Source: Negativicutes bacterium (lineage in GTDB: Bacteria > Bacillota_C > Negativicutes > Sporomusales_B > JARLHX01). From it: a DNA stretch of 64,000 nucleotides. Numbering within the stretch: the stretch's first letter is position 1; each line of letters opens with the position of its first letter. Of this stretch, positions 42,186-51,331 are shown piece after piece. The stretch covers positions 1 to 64,000 of the forward strand of contig JARLHX010000044.1 of the NCBI GenBank assembly GCA_031292035.1. The letters are read 5' to 3'. The notes under the pieces are model-generated. The model had not been told where the DNA came from, did not search any database, and worked only from the letters and a program-made list of their open reading frames with translations. The position numbers were made by a program, and so were the translations under genes.

Positions 42186-43466
42186 ATGCGGAGCTTGGGG
42201 CCATCATGCCGGACGGTGCTCAATGTTGTCCTGCTTGTTGGGCTTGCAGGAATGGTTTATATCTATCCTTTTCATACCGATTTTCGTTTTACGGTCAGTG
42301 TAGCCATTCTGGCGGCCCTGCTCTTGTATTTTCAGCGCATACCGGCTACGGTTACGGCTTTGTTGAGTGGTATTATTATGTTTTTGGGGCGGGCCGCTGT
42401 TCAGCATCTGTTTACAGCTGCTGAGCCGGCACAAATCATTGTCGCCAACTTCCCGTCTGTTGTCTATTACTTGTCTTATGGTCTGTTGTTTCAAAATCTG
42501 CGGATTCGCCAGCTTGTCGGTAACGTACCGGCGCTGGTTTTGCTGCTGAGCATGATCGATATCCTGAGTAACGGCATTGAACTTTGGGTCCGGGCCGAAC
42601 CTCTGGCCGGGGGGGTTGAAGCAGTGGCCTCAAGTATCATTGCAGTGGCTGTTGTCCGGGCGGTGCTGGCCGCCGGCGGCTACTATGCCCTGAGTCGTTA
42701 CCGGGCGTTTATTTTGGCGGAGGATCAAATGGGGCGCTACACTGGGCTTACGGTGATGATCGCCCAGATGAAGGCCGAACTGTTTTACTTGAATAAATCC
42801 TCCCAGGCAATTGAACACATTATGGAGGATAGCTACTGGCTGTATAAAAAGCTGCAGTCTCGTGAACCGGCTGGTGATACCGGGGCCGATCAGGCGCTGG
42901 CTGTCGCCAGAAATATTCATGAGATAAAAAAGGATTATTCCCGGGTGGTGGCGGGAATGGAGGCCATCCTCCAACCGTCGGCCGAAGTCGGGGGTATGAG
43001 GCTGTCAGAAATCTTTTTCATTATGGAACAAAATACCCAGCGGTATTTAACTGGCATCAAGAAAACCATCGAGCTGGGCTTTGACTATACAGCTGACTTT
43101 GTCACCACCCAGCATTATTTACTTGTGTCCATTCTGGACAACCTGATCACCAATGCCATCGATGCTTGCGGTGAGACAGGACAGATCAAGGTCAGCGAAA
43201 GCAGTGTCGCCGGCCAGGCTATTTTTGTGGTTGAGGATGACGGCTGCGGTGTCAAACAAGAAGATCTGGAACTGCTGTTTCAGGTGGGGTATTCTACGAA
43301 GTTTTGTCCTGTAAGCGGAAAAATGTCGACCGGGCTGGGTCTCGCCCATGTAAAGAATCTGACTGAATCGCTAGGCGGCACGGTCAGTGTTGTCTCCAGC
43401 CAGGGGCAGTCGACCCGGTTTACGGTGGCGCTGCCGCTGGAAAATCTCGTGGGACCAAACAGTTAA
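42186..43466 (+). CDS. Sensor histidine kinase, GlnK(YcbA)-like
   Basis: A membrane sensor kinase of about 426 residues. About six hydrophobic segments (first 190 residues) precede a dimerisation region (MTAELFYLNKSSQAIEHIM-like, with EIKKDYSRVVAGM) and an HATPase_c domain (LDNLITNAIDAC, VEDDGCGV, STGLGLAHVKNL). The H-box lacks the classical HExxNP form, as in the Spo0B-like kinase group. The regulator gene follows 36 bp later. Start uncertain: GTG 42171 or ATG 42135 are alternatives, and the frame is open to 41991. Confidence 0.85.
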   Translation: MRSLGPSCRTVLNVVLLVGLAGMVYIYPFHTDFRFTVSVAILAALLLYFQRIPATVTALLSGIIMFLGRAAVQHLFTAAEPAQIIVANFPSVVYYLSYGLLFQNLRIRQLVGNVPALVLLLSMIDILSNGIELWVRAEPLAGGVEAVASSIIAVAVVRAVLAAGGYYALSRYRAFILAEDQMGRYTGLTVMIAQMKAELFYLNKSSQAIEHIMEDSYWLYKKLQSREPAGDTGADQALAVARNIHEIKKDYSRVVAGMEAILQPSAEVGGMRLSEIFFIMEQNTQRYLTGIKKTIELGFDYTADFVTTQHYLLVSILDNLITNAIDACGETGQIKVSESSVAGQAIFVVEDDGCGVKQEDLELLFQVGYSTKFCPVSGKMSTGLGLAHVKNLTESLGGTVSVVSSQGQSTRFTVALPLENLVGPNS

Positions 43467-43502
43467 GGCAAGAACAGGGCGAGGAGAAAGGGGAGGATAA
43501 GA

Positions 43503-44378
43503 ATGCCGATGCGTTTTGCTATTGTCGACGACGACATCAGTATCCGCAAAATTATCCGCAACATCATTGAAGAACATGGCTTGGGAACGGTGGTGGTGGA
43601 AAGCGCCGATGGCCTTGTCGCGGAAAAAGCCATCATCGAGTCCCGACCGGATATTGCCATAGTTGACCTCCTGCTTCCCGGTCAAGATGGGGTAGAGCTG
43701 ATCAAAAGGCTGCAGGAGCTGCCGTTATCGCCAGCGCTCATTATGATTTCAGAAAGCCGCAGCCAACCGATGATTACTGAGGCCTATCAGCAGGGTATCG
43801 AGTTTTATATTCATAAACCGATCAACGTTCTGGAATTGATCACCATCATCAAAAAAGTCCGGGAGAGCCATCAGCTGAAAAAGACCATTTCCCTCATTTC
43901 TCAGGCGACAGCACCCTATTCCAGTCCCGGGTCTGCGCCGCCGGCCGGCGAATACGGACAGAATGATTTTATTTACAAAGCGTTTTCTGATTTGGGGATT
44001 ATTAGTGAGGCCGGCGTAAAGCATATCTACCAGTTGACGCAGATGATTGCCGGCGGCGGGACGCTGACCGTCGATCTGCCGTACCAGCTCAATGAGAAAT
44101 ACCAGTTGATGGCTCAAAGCGCCAACCTGGATACCAAAACCATTGAGCAGCGGGTGCGGCGGGCAATCGCCAAAGGTCTGCAGAATCTCGCCAATCTTGG
44201 GGTGGAAGACTATTATAATGATCGCTTCCAGACCTACAGCACAGCACTGTTTGATTTTAGCGAGGTGCGCCAGGAAATGAACTTTGTCCAGGGGAAAAGC
44301 CCCTATCACGGCAAAATCAATGTTAAGAAGTTTATCGAAGGATTGATCTTTCTGGCCACCACCAAACGGCTCCCGTAA
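43503..44378 (+). CDS. Response regulator with YcbB (GlnL-like) output domain
   Basis: A 291-residue regulator. The N-terminal receiver has DDD (8-10), phospho-acceptor Asp in IAIVDLLLPGQDG (about 58) and the conserved Lys in HKPINVLEL. The C-terminal 150 residues match the YcbB DNA-binding domain of GlnL of Bacillus subtilis, which with GlnK senses glutamine. Together with the kinase before it and the symporter after it, this suggests control of amino-acid or dicarboxylate uptake. Confidence 0.87.
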   Translation: MPMRFAIVDDDISIRKIIRNIIEEHGLGTVVVESADGLVAEKAIIESRPDIAIVDLLLPGQDGVELIKRLQELPLSPALIMISESRSQPMITEAYQQGIEFYIHKPINVLELITIIKKVRESHQLKKTISLISQATAPYSSPGSAPPAGEYGQNDFIYKAFSDLGIISEAGVKHIYQLTQMIAGGGTLTVDLPYQLNEKYQLMAQSANLDTKTIEQRVRRAIAKGLQNLANLGVEDYYNDRFQTYSTALFDFSEVRQEMNFVQGKSPYHGKINVKKFIEGLIFLATTKRLP

Positions 44379-44403
44379 AGATGAACCTGTTTTCAGAAAA
44401 CAC

Positions 44404-44440
44404 AAAAGATTGTCCAAGAGTAAAGGACAATCTTTTTGTT
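44404..44440 (+). terminator. Terminator after the two-component genes
   Basis: AAAAGATTGTCC pairs with GGACAATCTTTT, followed by T. Confidence 0.9.
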
Positions 44441-44512
44441 GTTTTCTGTAGTTTTTGTCACCTCCCCAGGTAAAATTAGCATAGAAAAAATAACACAAAG
44501 GGGGAGTCGGCA

Positions 44513-45766
44513 GTGGCGAATGGCAAGGGAAAAGGGATCGGCCTTTCCAGCCAGATTTTCATCGGATTGTTACTTGGTATTATTTTCGGTTATGTATTTC
44601 CCCATTATGGCGAAGCTCTCAAACCCCTCGGCGACATCTTCATCCGGATGATCAAGATGATTGTTGTGCCTTTGATCTTCAGTTCGTTGGTCATGGGAAT
44701 CGCCGGTACCGGCGACTTTAAACAACTGGGGCGGCTTGGCGCTAAGGCTATTATCTGGTTTGAGGTAGCCACCACTGTGGCGCTATTCGTCGGCCTGGCG
44801 GTCGTCAACCTGTTGCAGCCCGGCGTGGGTGTCACCCTGACCGCCGGCGATGCCAGCGCGGTGGCCACCGCAGCAAAGAAATCGGTAGATATGCTGCAGA
44901 TGATCATTAATATTTTCCCGACCAATGTTGTTGATGCAGCCGGCAGAGGCGATATGCTGCAGATTATCCTGTTCTCCTGCTTCTTCGGCGTAGCGGCCGC
45001 AAGCATGGGCGAGGCAGGAAAGCCGGTGGTCAACTTTGCCACCAGCGTCGCCGAAGTCATGTTCAAATTTACCCACTATGTCATGCGTGTTGCTCCCATC
45101 GGCGTATTTGGTGCGATCGCCTATACTGTTGGAAAATTTGGCCTGGGGATGCTTATCCCGTTGGGAAAACTGGTTTTTTCGCTCTATTTTGCCTTGGCGG
45201 TTTTCGCTTTCCTGCTGCTGCTGTTTGCCGCGGCGGTAGCCAGGGTTAATACCTTCCATTTGCTGCGAGCGCTAAAAGAACCACTGCTCCTGGCCTTCTC
45301 CACGGCCGCCAGTGAAGCGGCCCTGCCCATCGCAATGAAGAAATTGCAGCAGTTCGGGGTACCTAAACACATTGTTACCTTTGTGCTGCCGACCGGCTAT
45401 ACCTTTAATCTTGACGGCTCGACCCTCTACAGCTGCCTGGCGGTTGTCTTCATTGCTCAAATGTATGGCGTCGACTTTCCGCTAGCCACTCAGCTTGTTA
45501 TGCTGCTTACCCTGATGGTGTCGACGAAGGGAATTGCCGCAGTGCCTGGCGCCTCCCTCATCGTTATCGCCGGGACGGCTGCAGCCTTCGGACTGCCGGT
45601 CGAAGGGGTGGCCATCATCCTCGGCGTGGACCGGATTCTCGATATGGCCCGGACAACATGCAACGTTCTTGGCAACTGTGTGGCGACCATCGTGGTAGCC
45701 CGCTGGGAGAATGAACTGCCCCATGAAGTTCTGCAGACGGCCTATGCGCAAAGCTACGAAGACTAG
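44513..45766 (+). CDS. Dicarboxylate/amino-acid:cation symporter (DAACS family)
   Basis: A 417-residue secondary transporter of the GltP/DctA family with eight helices and two re-entrant loops. The first loop region reads FSTAASEAALPIAMKKL (the serine-rich motif), helix 7 has TFNLDGSTLY (the NMDGT-type motif) and helix 8 has DRILDMARTTCNVLGN. The replacement of the usual double or triple serine by STAASE may alter specificity. GTG start after AAAGGGGGAG. Probably regulated by the adjacent two-component system, and feeding malate or fumarate to the enzymes downstream. Confidence 0.92.
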   Translation: MANGKGKGIGLSSQIFIGLLLGIIFGYVFPHYGEALKPLGDIFIRMIKMIVVPLIFSSLVMGIAGTGDFKQLGRLGAKAIIWFEVATTVALFVGLAVVNLLQPGVGVTLTAGDASAVATAAKKSVDMLQMIINIFPTNVVDAAGRGDMLQIILFSCFFGVAAASMGEAGKPVVNFATSVAEVMFKFTHYVMRVAPIGVFGAIAYTVGKFGLGMLIPLGKLVFSLYFALAVFAFLLLLFAAAVARVNTFHLLRALKEPLLLAFSTAASEAALPIAMKKLQQFGVPKHIVTFVLPTGYTFNLDGSTLYSCLAVVFIAQMYGVDFPLATQLVMLLTLMVSTKGIAAVPGASLIVIAGTAAAFGLPVEGVAIILGVDRILDMARTTCNVLGNCVATIVVARWENELPHEVLQTAYAQSYED

Positions 45767-45817
45767 GGCCTAGCGCAACACACCAACAGAATTTTTCGCC
45801 GGCCCGTCCGGACAAAA

Positions 45818-45860
45818 CAAAAACCCCGCCAGACATGTTGCAGTGTCTGCGGGGTTTTCT
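45818..45860. terminator. Bidirectional terminator
   Basis: AAAACCCCGC pairs with GCGGGGTTTT, with an inner AGACA/TGTCT, between the symporter and gntR-type genes. Confidence 0.9.
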
Positions 45861-45866
45861 GCTTAT

Positions 45867-46565
45867 TTATTCATCATGGCCTTTGCGGTTGAGATTGTGT
45901 TCACTCATATGCTGCAGCAGTGTTTGTTCCGCCTTTTCCATGTGCTTGCGGGCCACTTGTTGAGCTAGCACCGGATTTCGTTCCGCCAGGGCTTCGACCA
46001 GACGGCGGTGCTCTTCCAGCGAGCGTTTGGCGCGACCAGGATAGGCGTATGAGATGGCTCTGAAGGGGGTAAATTTTTCCCGCAGATTATTGATAATGTT
46101 GGCCAGTGTTTTATTGTGGGTGGCGCTGTACAAAATGTCATGAAAGCGGCAATCGGCCTCAACCAGTTTTGCGGTGGCTTCCAGGTCGATCAGTTCACCG
46201 ATTTCCACCAGCAGGCGTTCCAGCTTCTCTAGATCCTCTTCTGTCATGCGCTCTGCCGCCAGTCCGGCTGCCAGCACTTCCAGGGCGGTACGGATTTCGA
46301 ATACTTCATTGATGTCCCGGATCGAAAGGTCGGCCACGTATGTACCGCGGCGAGGGACCATGACGACAAAGCCTTCCTGCTCCAGTTTGCGAATGGCTTC
46401 GCGGACCGGGGTGCGGCTGACCCGGAGTTGTTCCGCCAGCTGATTTTCCATGATGCGTTCACCCGGCTGCAGAGCGCCGCTGGTGATGGCGATCCGGAGA
46501 GCGTCGAACACCACTTCGCGGAGCGGCTTATAATTGTCGAGATTGATTGGGGATAAACCAGGCAT
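45867..46565 (-). CDS. GntR family regulator with FCD domain
   Basis: A 232-residue regulator. N-terminal winged helix (ENQLAEQLRVSRTPVREAIRK, about 40-60) and C-terminal all-helical FCD ligand domain with the metal-type His residues (CRFHDILY, EHRRLVEAL). ATG 46565 has GGGAGGAAC upstream. It is divergent from malic enzyme and fumarase and is a likely regulator of them. Confidence 0.9.
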   Translation of the reverse strand: MPGLSPINLDNYKPLREVVFDALRIAITSGALQPGERIMENQLAEQLRVSRTPVREAIRKLEQEGFVVMVPRRGTYVADLSIRDINEVFEIRTALEVLAAGLAAERMTEEDLEKLERLLVEIGELIDLEATAKLVEADCRFHDILYSATHNKTLANIINNLREKFTPFRAISYAYPGRAKRSLEEHRRLVEALAERNPVLAQQVARKHMEKAEQTLLQHMSEHNLNRKGHDE

Positions 46566-46635
46566 GATTGTTCCTCCCGGCAGCAATATTTTGGCCCGCT
46601 CAAGCGGGTATGAAGCGGAAAAACGTATTAGATAT

Positions 46636-46665
46636 AAAATAGCACAGATTTTTGTGATTGGTCAA
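46636..46665 (-). promoter_or_regulatory. Promoter of the GntR gene (TTGACC-18-TATTTT)
   Basis: On the minus strand, hexamers at 46665-46660 and 46641-46636. The spacer holds an imperfect palindrome (CACA...TGTG) that could be an operator. The rest of 46587-46890 shows no gene. Confidence 0.55.
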
Positions 46666-46890
46666 TATTGTTGGTGCAAGTTGTTCCAGAGATTCTCGAT
46701 TCGCTACTATAAATGGAAGGAAATTCATGACTTGATACCGAAAATAACCATAATCTTCTGTATTTATCAAGGCTACAAGAACGGCCCAAAAAGCAGCGGC
46801 AGTTATCCAATTTGGCCTCGGCTGCGACGGGCAGCGCTCGGCCATGAAACAGACTGGTAAAATTATTATATATTAAGGGGGAGAAATCGT

Positions 46891-48120
46891 ATGACCATTA
46901 GAGATGAAGCGTTAAAAATGCACCGGGACCATCAAGGCAAACTGCAGGTGGCCAGCAAAGTGCCGCTCAACAACATGCATGATCTCAGTATTGCCTACAC
47001 GCCAGGCGTGGCCGAGCCCTGCAAAGAAATCAAAGCCAATCCGGAACTGTCTTTCGAGTATACCTGCCGCGGCAACATGATCGCTGTCGTTACCGACGGC
47101 ACCAGGGTGCTGGGCCTTGGCGACATCGGTCCGGAAGCGGCCATGCCGGTGATGGAAGGAAAATGCGTTCTCTTTAAAAAATTCGGCGATGTTGACGCTG
47201 TGCCTATTTGCCTGGGGACTAAAGATCCGGAGAAAATCATCGAAATGGTCAAGCTGCTTGAACCTACATTCGGTGGAATCAATCTCGAAGACCTATCGTC
47301 CCCCAAATGCTATGATATCGAAGATACCCTCAAAAAGGAAATGAAGATCCCGGTATTTCACGATGACCAGCACGGCACTGCGATTGCGGCTTTGTCCGGC
47401 GTTCTCGGTGCTCTGCGGTTCGTCAAAAAAGACCTGAAAAATGTGAAGTGTGTTGTCAATGGCGCCGGCGCCGCCGGGACCGCCATCGGCCGGATACTGG
47501 TTTATGCCGGGGCGCAGGATGTCACCATGGTGGACGTCCCTGGCGCACTCTACGACGGTATGCCGGGACTCAACCGGGTTCAGGCCGAGCTGGCCAAAAA
47601 CACCAACAAAGCCAAGAAACAGGGCAATCTCGCTGAAATCGCCAAAGGCGCCGATGTTCTCATCGGGGTGTCCGCGCCTGGCGTGTTCACCAAGGAAATC
47701 ATCGGCAGTATGGCCAAGGACTCTGTCGTTATCGCCATGGCCAACCCGGTGCCGGAAACCTATTACGCCGACGCCAAGGCAGCAGGCGCAAGAGTGGCCG
47801 GGACTGGCCGGTCGGACGCTCCCAATCAGGTCAATAATTCCTCGGTCTTCCCGGGCGTATTCCGTGGGGCGCTAGATGTACGGGCCACCCAGATCAACGA
47901 CGACATGAAGGTGGCGGCAGCCCAGGCCATTGCCAATATTATCCCTGACAAAGAACTGCGCGAAGACTATGTTGTGCCAGAAGTGTTCAACCCGCTGGTA
48001 GCACCGGCAGTGGCCGCAGCGGTAGCCCGTGTGGCCATGGAAACAGGTGTGGCCAGGATCAAAGTCGATCCGGAGGAAGTGCGGGCCAAAACCGCCGCCA
48101 GGGTCAATTTAGGCAAATAA
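46891..48120 (+). CDS. NAD-dependent malic enzyme
   Basis: A 409-residue malic enzyme of the short bacterial form (malate to pyruvate + CO2). SIAYTPGVAEPCKEI with the catalytic Tyr (about 36), the metal-binding FHDDQHGTAIA (about 151) and the dinucleotide loop NGAGAAGTAIGRIL (about 190) are intact. AAGGGGGAG precedes the ATG. Fumarase genes follow within 14 bp, so the operon converts fumarate through malate to pyruvate. Confidence 0.95.
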   Translation: MTIRDEALKMHRDHQGKLQVASKVPLNNMHDLSIAYTPGVAEPCKEIKANPELSFEYTCRGNMIAVVTDGTRVLGLGDIGPEAAMPVMEGKCVLFKKFGDVDAVPICLGTKDPEKIIEMVKLLEPTFGGINLEDLSSPKCYDIEDTLKKEMKIPVFHDDQHGTAIAALSGVLGALRFVKKDLKNVKCVVNGAGAAGTAIGRILVYAGAQDVTMVDVPGALYDGMPGLNRVQAELAKNTNKAKKQGNLAEIAKGADVLIGVSAPGVFTKEIIGSMAKDSVVIAMANPVPETYYADAKAAGARVAGTGRSDAPNQVNNSSVFPGVFRGALDVRATQINDDMKVAAAQAIANIIPDKELREDYVVPEVFNPLVAPAVAAAVARVAMETGVARIKVDPEEVRAKTAARVNLGK

Positions 48121-48133
48121 GAGGAGGGTGAAT

Positions 48134-48976
48134 ATGCGCACCATCCAAGCCGCCCTAATCACCGAAGCGGTAGCCAAACTATGTATTGACGCCAACTACT
48201 ACCTGTCGCCTGATATCCAGGACGCGCTGGAAAGAGGCCGGCAGGTCGAGGAGTCGCCGCTGGGCCGGGAAATCTTCAGCCAACTGGTGGAAAACGCCTG
48301 CATCGCCCGCAGCGAAGATATCCCCATCTGCCAGGATACCGGCATGGCTGTCATTTTTATGGAGCTCGGCCAGGACGTTCACATTGAAGGCAACCTTAAC
48401 GATGCGGTAAACGCCGGTGTGGCTAAGGGCTATATCGATGGTTATCTGCGCAAGTCGGTTGTCGATGATCCCTTGTTTGACCGAAAGAACACAAAAGACA
48501 ATACTCCGGCCATCCTGCACCTTAGCCTGGTGCCTGGGGAAAAAATCAAGATTCTCATGGCTCCCAAGGGTTTTGGCAGCGAAAACATGAGTGCACTGAG
48601 AATGATGCCGCCATCCGCCGGTGTGGATGGGGTGAAGAAATTCGTTGTCGACACGGTCGCGGCTGCCGGACCCAATCCCTGTCCGCCGATTGTTGTCGGG
48701 GTGGGGATCGGCGGTACCATCGAAATAGCCGCCCTGCTGGCGAAAAAAGCCCTGACCCGGCCCATCAACCGGCGGAACGCCAACCCCAACTACGCCAAGC
48801 TGGAAGGCGAGCTGCTGGAACTGGCCAATAAGACCGGGGTCGGTCCGCAGGGACTCGGCGGCACGATTACCGCGCTGGGCGTCAATGTCGAGTACTTCCC
48901 GGCTCACATCGCCGGGACGGCGGTGGCAATCAATATTAATTGCCATGCTACCAGGCATGCTGAGACGGAATTGTAG
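48134..48976 (+). CDS. fumA: Fumarate hydratase (class I), alpha subunit
   Basis: A 280-residue Fe-S hydro-lyase subunit. Cluster ligands are visible in IPICQDTG (about 67) and GPNPCPP (about 180), with a third Cys in NCHATRH near the end (ININCHATR). Two-subunit class I fumarase hydrates fumarate to malate. ATG 48134 has AGGAGGG six bases upstream. The beta subunit follows after 11 bp. Confidence 0.94.
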   Translation: MRTIQAALITEAVAKLCIDANYYLSPDIQDALERGRQVEESPLGREIFSQLVENACIARSEDIPICQDTGMAVIFMELGQDVHIEGNLNDAVNAGVAKGYIDGYLRKSVVDDPLFDRKNTKDNTPAILHLSLVPGEKIKILMAPKGFGSENMSALRMMPPSAGVDGVKKFVVDTVAAAGPNPCPPIVVGVGIGGTIEIAALLAKKALTRPINRRNANPNYAKLEGELLELANKTGVGPQGLGGTITALGVNVEYFPAHIAGTAVAININCHATRHAETEL

Positions 48977-48987
48977 GGGGGAGCAAA

Positions 48988-49545
48988 ATGGCAGAGCAGA
49001 TTCGGATCACGACGCCGCTGACGGCCCAAATGGCTGCCAAGCTCAAGGCCGGCGATGTTGTGCTGATCACTGGCACCATCTACAGTGCTCGCGACGCAGC
49101 CCACAAGCGAATGGTAGATGCCCTTGAGCGAGGGGAAAAGCTGCCGGTGGACCTGACCGATCAGATCGTTTATTATGTGGGGCCCAGCCCAGCTAAACCG
49201 GGGCAGCCTATCGGTTCGGCTGGACCAACCACCAGCGGGCGGATGGATGCTTATACCCCCCGGCTACTGGCCGAAGGCCTGCGCGGCATGGTTGGTAAAG
49301 GGTACCGTTCCCCGGCAGTGGTTGAGGCGATGAAAAAATACGGAGCAGTTTACTTTGCTGCTACCGGCGGGGCGGCGGCCCTGATCGCCAAAAGCATCAA
49401 AAAATACACTGTAATGGCTTATGATGACCTTGGCACTGAGGCGCTGGCGGCTTTTGCGGTGGAAGATTTCCCGGCGATTGTCGTCATTGACAGCACTGGT
49501 CGTGATTTTTACCAGGAAGGCCAAAAAAAGTACTGCCGCCTGTAA
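48988..49545 (+). CDS. fumB: Fumarate hydratase (class I), beta subunit
   Basis: A 185-residue swivelling domain of Fe-S fumarase: KLKAGDVVLITGTIYSARDAAHKR at the start, and GPTTSGRMDAYTP (about 79), which holds substrate-binding residues. AGGGGGGAGC precedes the ATG. Last gene of the malic enzyme-fumarase operon. Confidence 0.94.
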   Translation: MAEQIRITTPLTAQMAAKLKAGDVVLITGTIYSARDAAHKRMVDALERGEKLPVDLTDQIVYYVGPSPAKPGQPIGSAGPTTSGRMDAYTPRLLAEGLRGMVGKGYRSPAVVEAMKKYGAVYFAATGGAAALIAKSIKKYTVMAYDDLGTEALAAFAVEDFPAIVVIDSTGRDFYQEGQKKYCRL

Positions 49546-49557
49546 GTCGTAGTTGAC

Positions 49558-49587
49558 TTGACAAACCCTGATCCCAGGTGGTATTAT
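49558..49587 (+). promoter_or_regulatory. Promoter after fumarase (TTGACA-18-TATTAT)
   Basis: TTGACA at 49558-49563 and TATTAT at 49582-49587. The hairpin at 49603 begins only a few bases past the expected start of transcription. Confidence 0.6.
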
Positions 49588-49602
49588 AACGATGTTGTTC
49601 AG

Positions 49603-49632
49603 TTGTAGCCGAGGGTAATGCCTCGGCTACAA
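49603..49632 (+). terminator. 12-bp hairpin, fumarase terminator or short-RNA element
   Basis: TTGTAGCCGAGG pairs with CCTCGGCTACAA around GTAATG. The tail AACAATTTATT is only moderately T-rich. Confidence 0.6.
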
Positions 49633-49655
49633 ACAATTTATTATGTAAATAAGGC

Positions 49656-49684
49656 TTGACGAAGTACTGGCGGTATAGTATAAT
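49656..49684 (+). promoter_or_regulatory. Consensus promoter of the tRNA-Pro/Gly operon
   Basis: TTGACG, a 17-bp spacer and TATAAT, ending 15 bp before tRNA-Pro. Confidence 0.9.
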
Positions 49685-49699
49685 AACTTTTGCGGTTTA

Positions 49700-49776
49700 C
49701 GGGGCGTGGCTCAGCTTGGTAGAGCACCTGGCTTGGGACCAGGGGGTCGCAGGTTCGAATCCTGCCGCTCCGACCA
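49700..49776 (+). tRNA. tRNA-Pro (TGG)
   Basis: The acceptor CGGGGCG pairs with CGCTCCG, the anticodon loop is CTTGGGA, the T-arm is CAGGTTCGAATCCTG, and CCA is encoded. Confidence 0.97.
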
Positions 49777-49791
49777 TATAATTTTTTTCGT

Positions 49792-49865
<74 letters not shown>

Positions 49866-49902
49866 CAACTTAATGTATGGGGTATTCCATTGTTTGAGAC
49901 TT

Positions 49903-49946
49903 AAAGGACATCTTTGCTGTTTGGCAAAGATGTCCTTTCATTTTGT
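49903..49946 (+). terminator. Terminator of the tRNA-Pro/Gly operon
   Basis: AAAGGACATCTTTGC pairs with GCAAAGATGTCCTTT, followed by CATTTTG. From here to 50146 I see no gene. Confidence 0.9.
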
Positions 49947-50146
49947 ACCTGTGTCTTAATTAGATGCGTGTAAATAATGGTTTAAATCCAGAGCACCCTC
50001 CTTCCGTCCCGTGTAACTGACTGAATCAATTATGCTCGAATGCCGTTAAAGGGTTTGGTTCAGCGATTGGAAAATCACAAGAAATATATCCAATTTTATG
50101 CAGGGAAATATCGGAAATTGTCGAAATGGCATAGTGATGGGAGGGG

Positions 50147-51316
50147 ATGACTATTTTTCAAGCCATTGTGGGACATAGTGAGGATGTTTTGACAGCACAA
50201 GCTGTCAAGGAGGTTCTTGACCAGGTCAAAGCTCGTTTGTCAGTGGTTCAGCCTCGGGCTGGCTTGCTTTTTTGTTCCGTCGATTTTGATCACGCGCTGA
50301 TCCTGTCTGAAATACAGGCGGCTTTTCCCGGAATGGAACTGACTGGCTGTACAACAGATGGCGAGCTCTCTTCCGTGATGGGTTTTAATGAAGATTCGCT
50401 GACTTTGATGGTGTTTGTTTCAGATACAGTCGAGATGCGAGCCGGAGTCGGACGTTTGGCTGCTTCCCGCGGGGAAGCGGCGGGCCGGGATGCAGCGACT
50501 TCGGCGCGAGTTGCTTTGCAGAGCAGAATGGGGGAAGAGCGGCTTGCGATTATTTTGTCCGATCCGCTCAACGCCGGGATTTCAGATGTTGATAAGGGGG
50601 TTCAGGGGGTGTTGGGCCGAAGCTTTCCAGTGATTGGCGGTGCTTCAGCAGCTCACTCGAAGCAACGGAAGACCTTTCAGTTTTGCAATGGTGAAGTGTT
50701 GACCGATGGAGTAGTATTGCTCCTGTTCGCCGGCCCGGTAGAGTTCTCGTTTGGCATAAAGGGAGGCCACTCGTCGCTCGGACCCAAAGTGCCGGTAACG
50801 AAGGCCAAAGATAACGAGTTGTACCAGCTTGATGGCAGACCTGCAGTCGAATACTTTCGCCAATATATCGGCGACTATGATCTTTTTATGAACTACTGTC
50901 TGGCGGTATATGAGAAGGATCGCGCGAGCTTCTATGTGCGGAGCGCCCCGGCCTCTGACCTCGAAAAAGGCAGTGTGAAGCTCAATGGACGCGTTCCCGA
51001 GGGAGCGATGGTACAGATAGGGACCGCTGACAAAAAGAACATTGTTCAGTCCTGCAACGAATCGATTCTCAGCGCAAGGAGCTCCTATCCTGGCACAAGC
51101 CCGGCCGCAGCCCTGTTTTTTTCCTGCGCTGGCCGCAAAATGATCATGGGCACTCAAATCGTTCAGGAAGTGCAGGCGGTGCAGCGTCATTTGCCGGATA
51201 TTCCGTTTTCAGGGCTTTATTGCTATGGTGAATTTGCTCCTGTGGAGAAGGGGGCCCAGTATATGTTTCATGGTACAACGTTCATTACCTTGCTGCTGGG
51301 TTCGGCTGAAGGATAA
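50147..51316 (+). CDS. FIST domain sensory protein
   Basis: A 389-residue soluble protein with FIST-N (about 30-220) and FIST-C (about 225-370) domains, thought to bind small ligands such as amino acids for signal transduction. CTTDGELSS (about 69) and the later FSCAGRKMIMG and FSGLYCYGEFAP are family features. GGGAGGGG lies at the start. The histidine kinase gene begins 15 bp downstream, so FIST is likely the input of that kinase as a separate protein. Confidence 0.9.
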   Translation: MTIFQAIVGHSEDVLTAQAVKEVLDQVKARLSVVQPRAGLLFCSVDFDHALILSEIQAAFPGMELTGCTTDGELSSVMGFNEDSLTLMVFVSDTVEMRAGVGRLAASRGEAAGRDAATSARVALQSRMGEERLAIILSDPLNAGISDVDKGVQGVLGRSFPVIGGASAAHSKQRKTFQFCNGEVLTDGVVLLLFAGPVEFSFGIKGGHSSLGPKVPVTKAKDNELYQLDGRPAVEYFRQYIGDYDLFMNYCLAVYEKDRASFYVRSAPASDLEKGSVKLNGRVPEGAMVQIGTADKKNIVQSCNESILSARSSYPGTSPAAALFFSCAGRKMIMGTQIVQEVQAVQRHLPDIPFSGLYCYGEFAPVEKGAQYMFHGTTFITLLLGSAEG

Positions 51317-51331
51317 ACTGGAGGGAACCGC

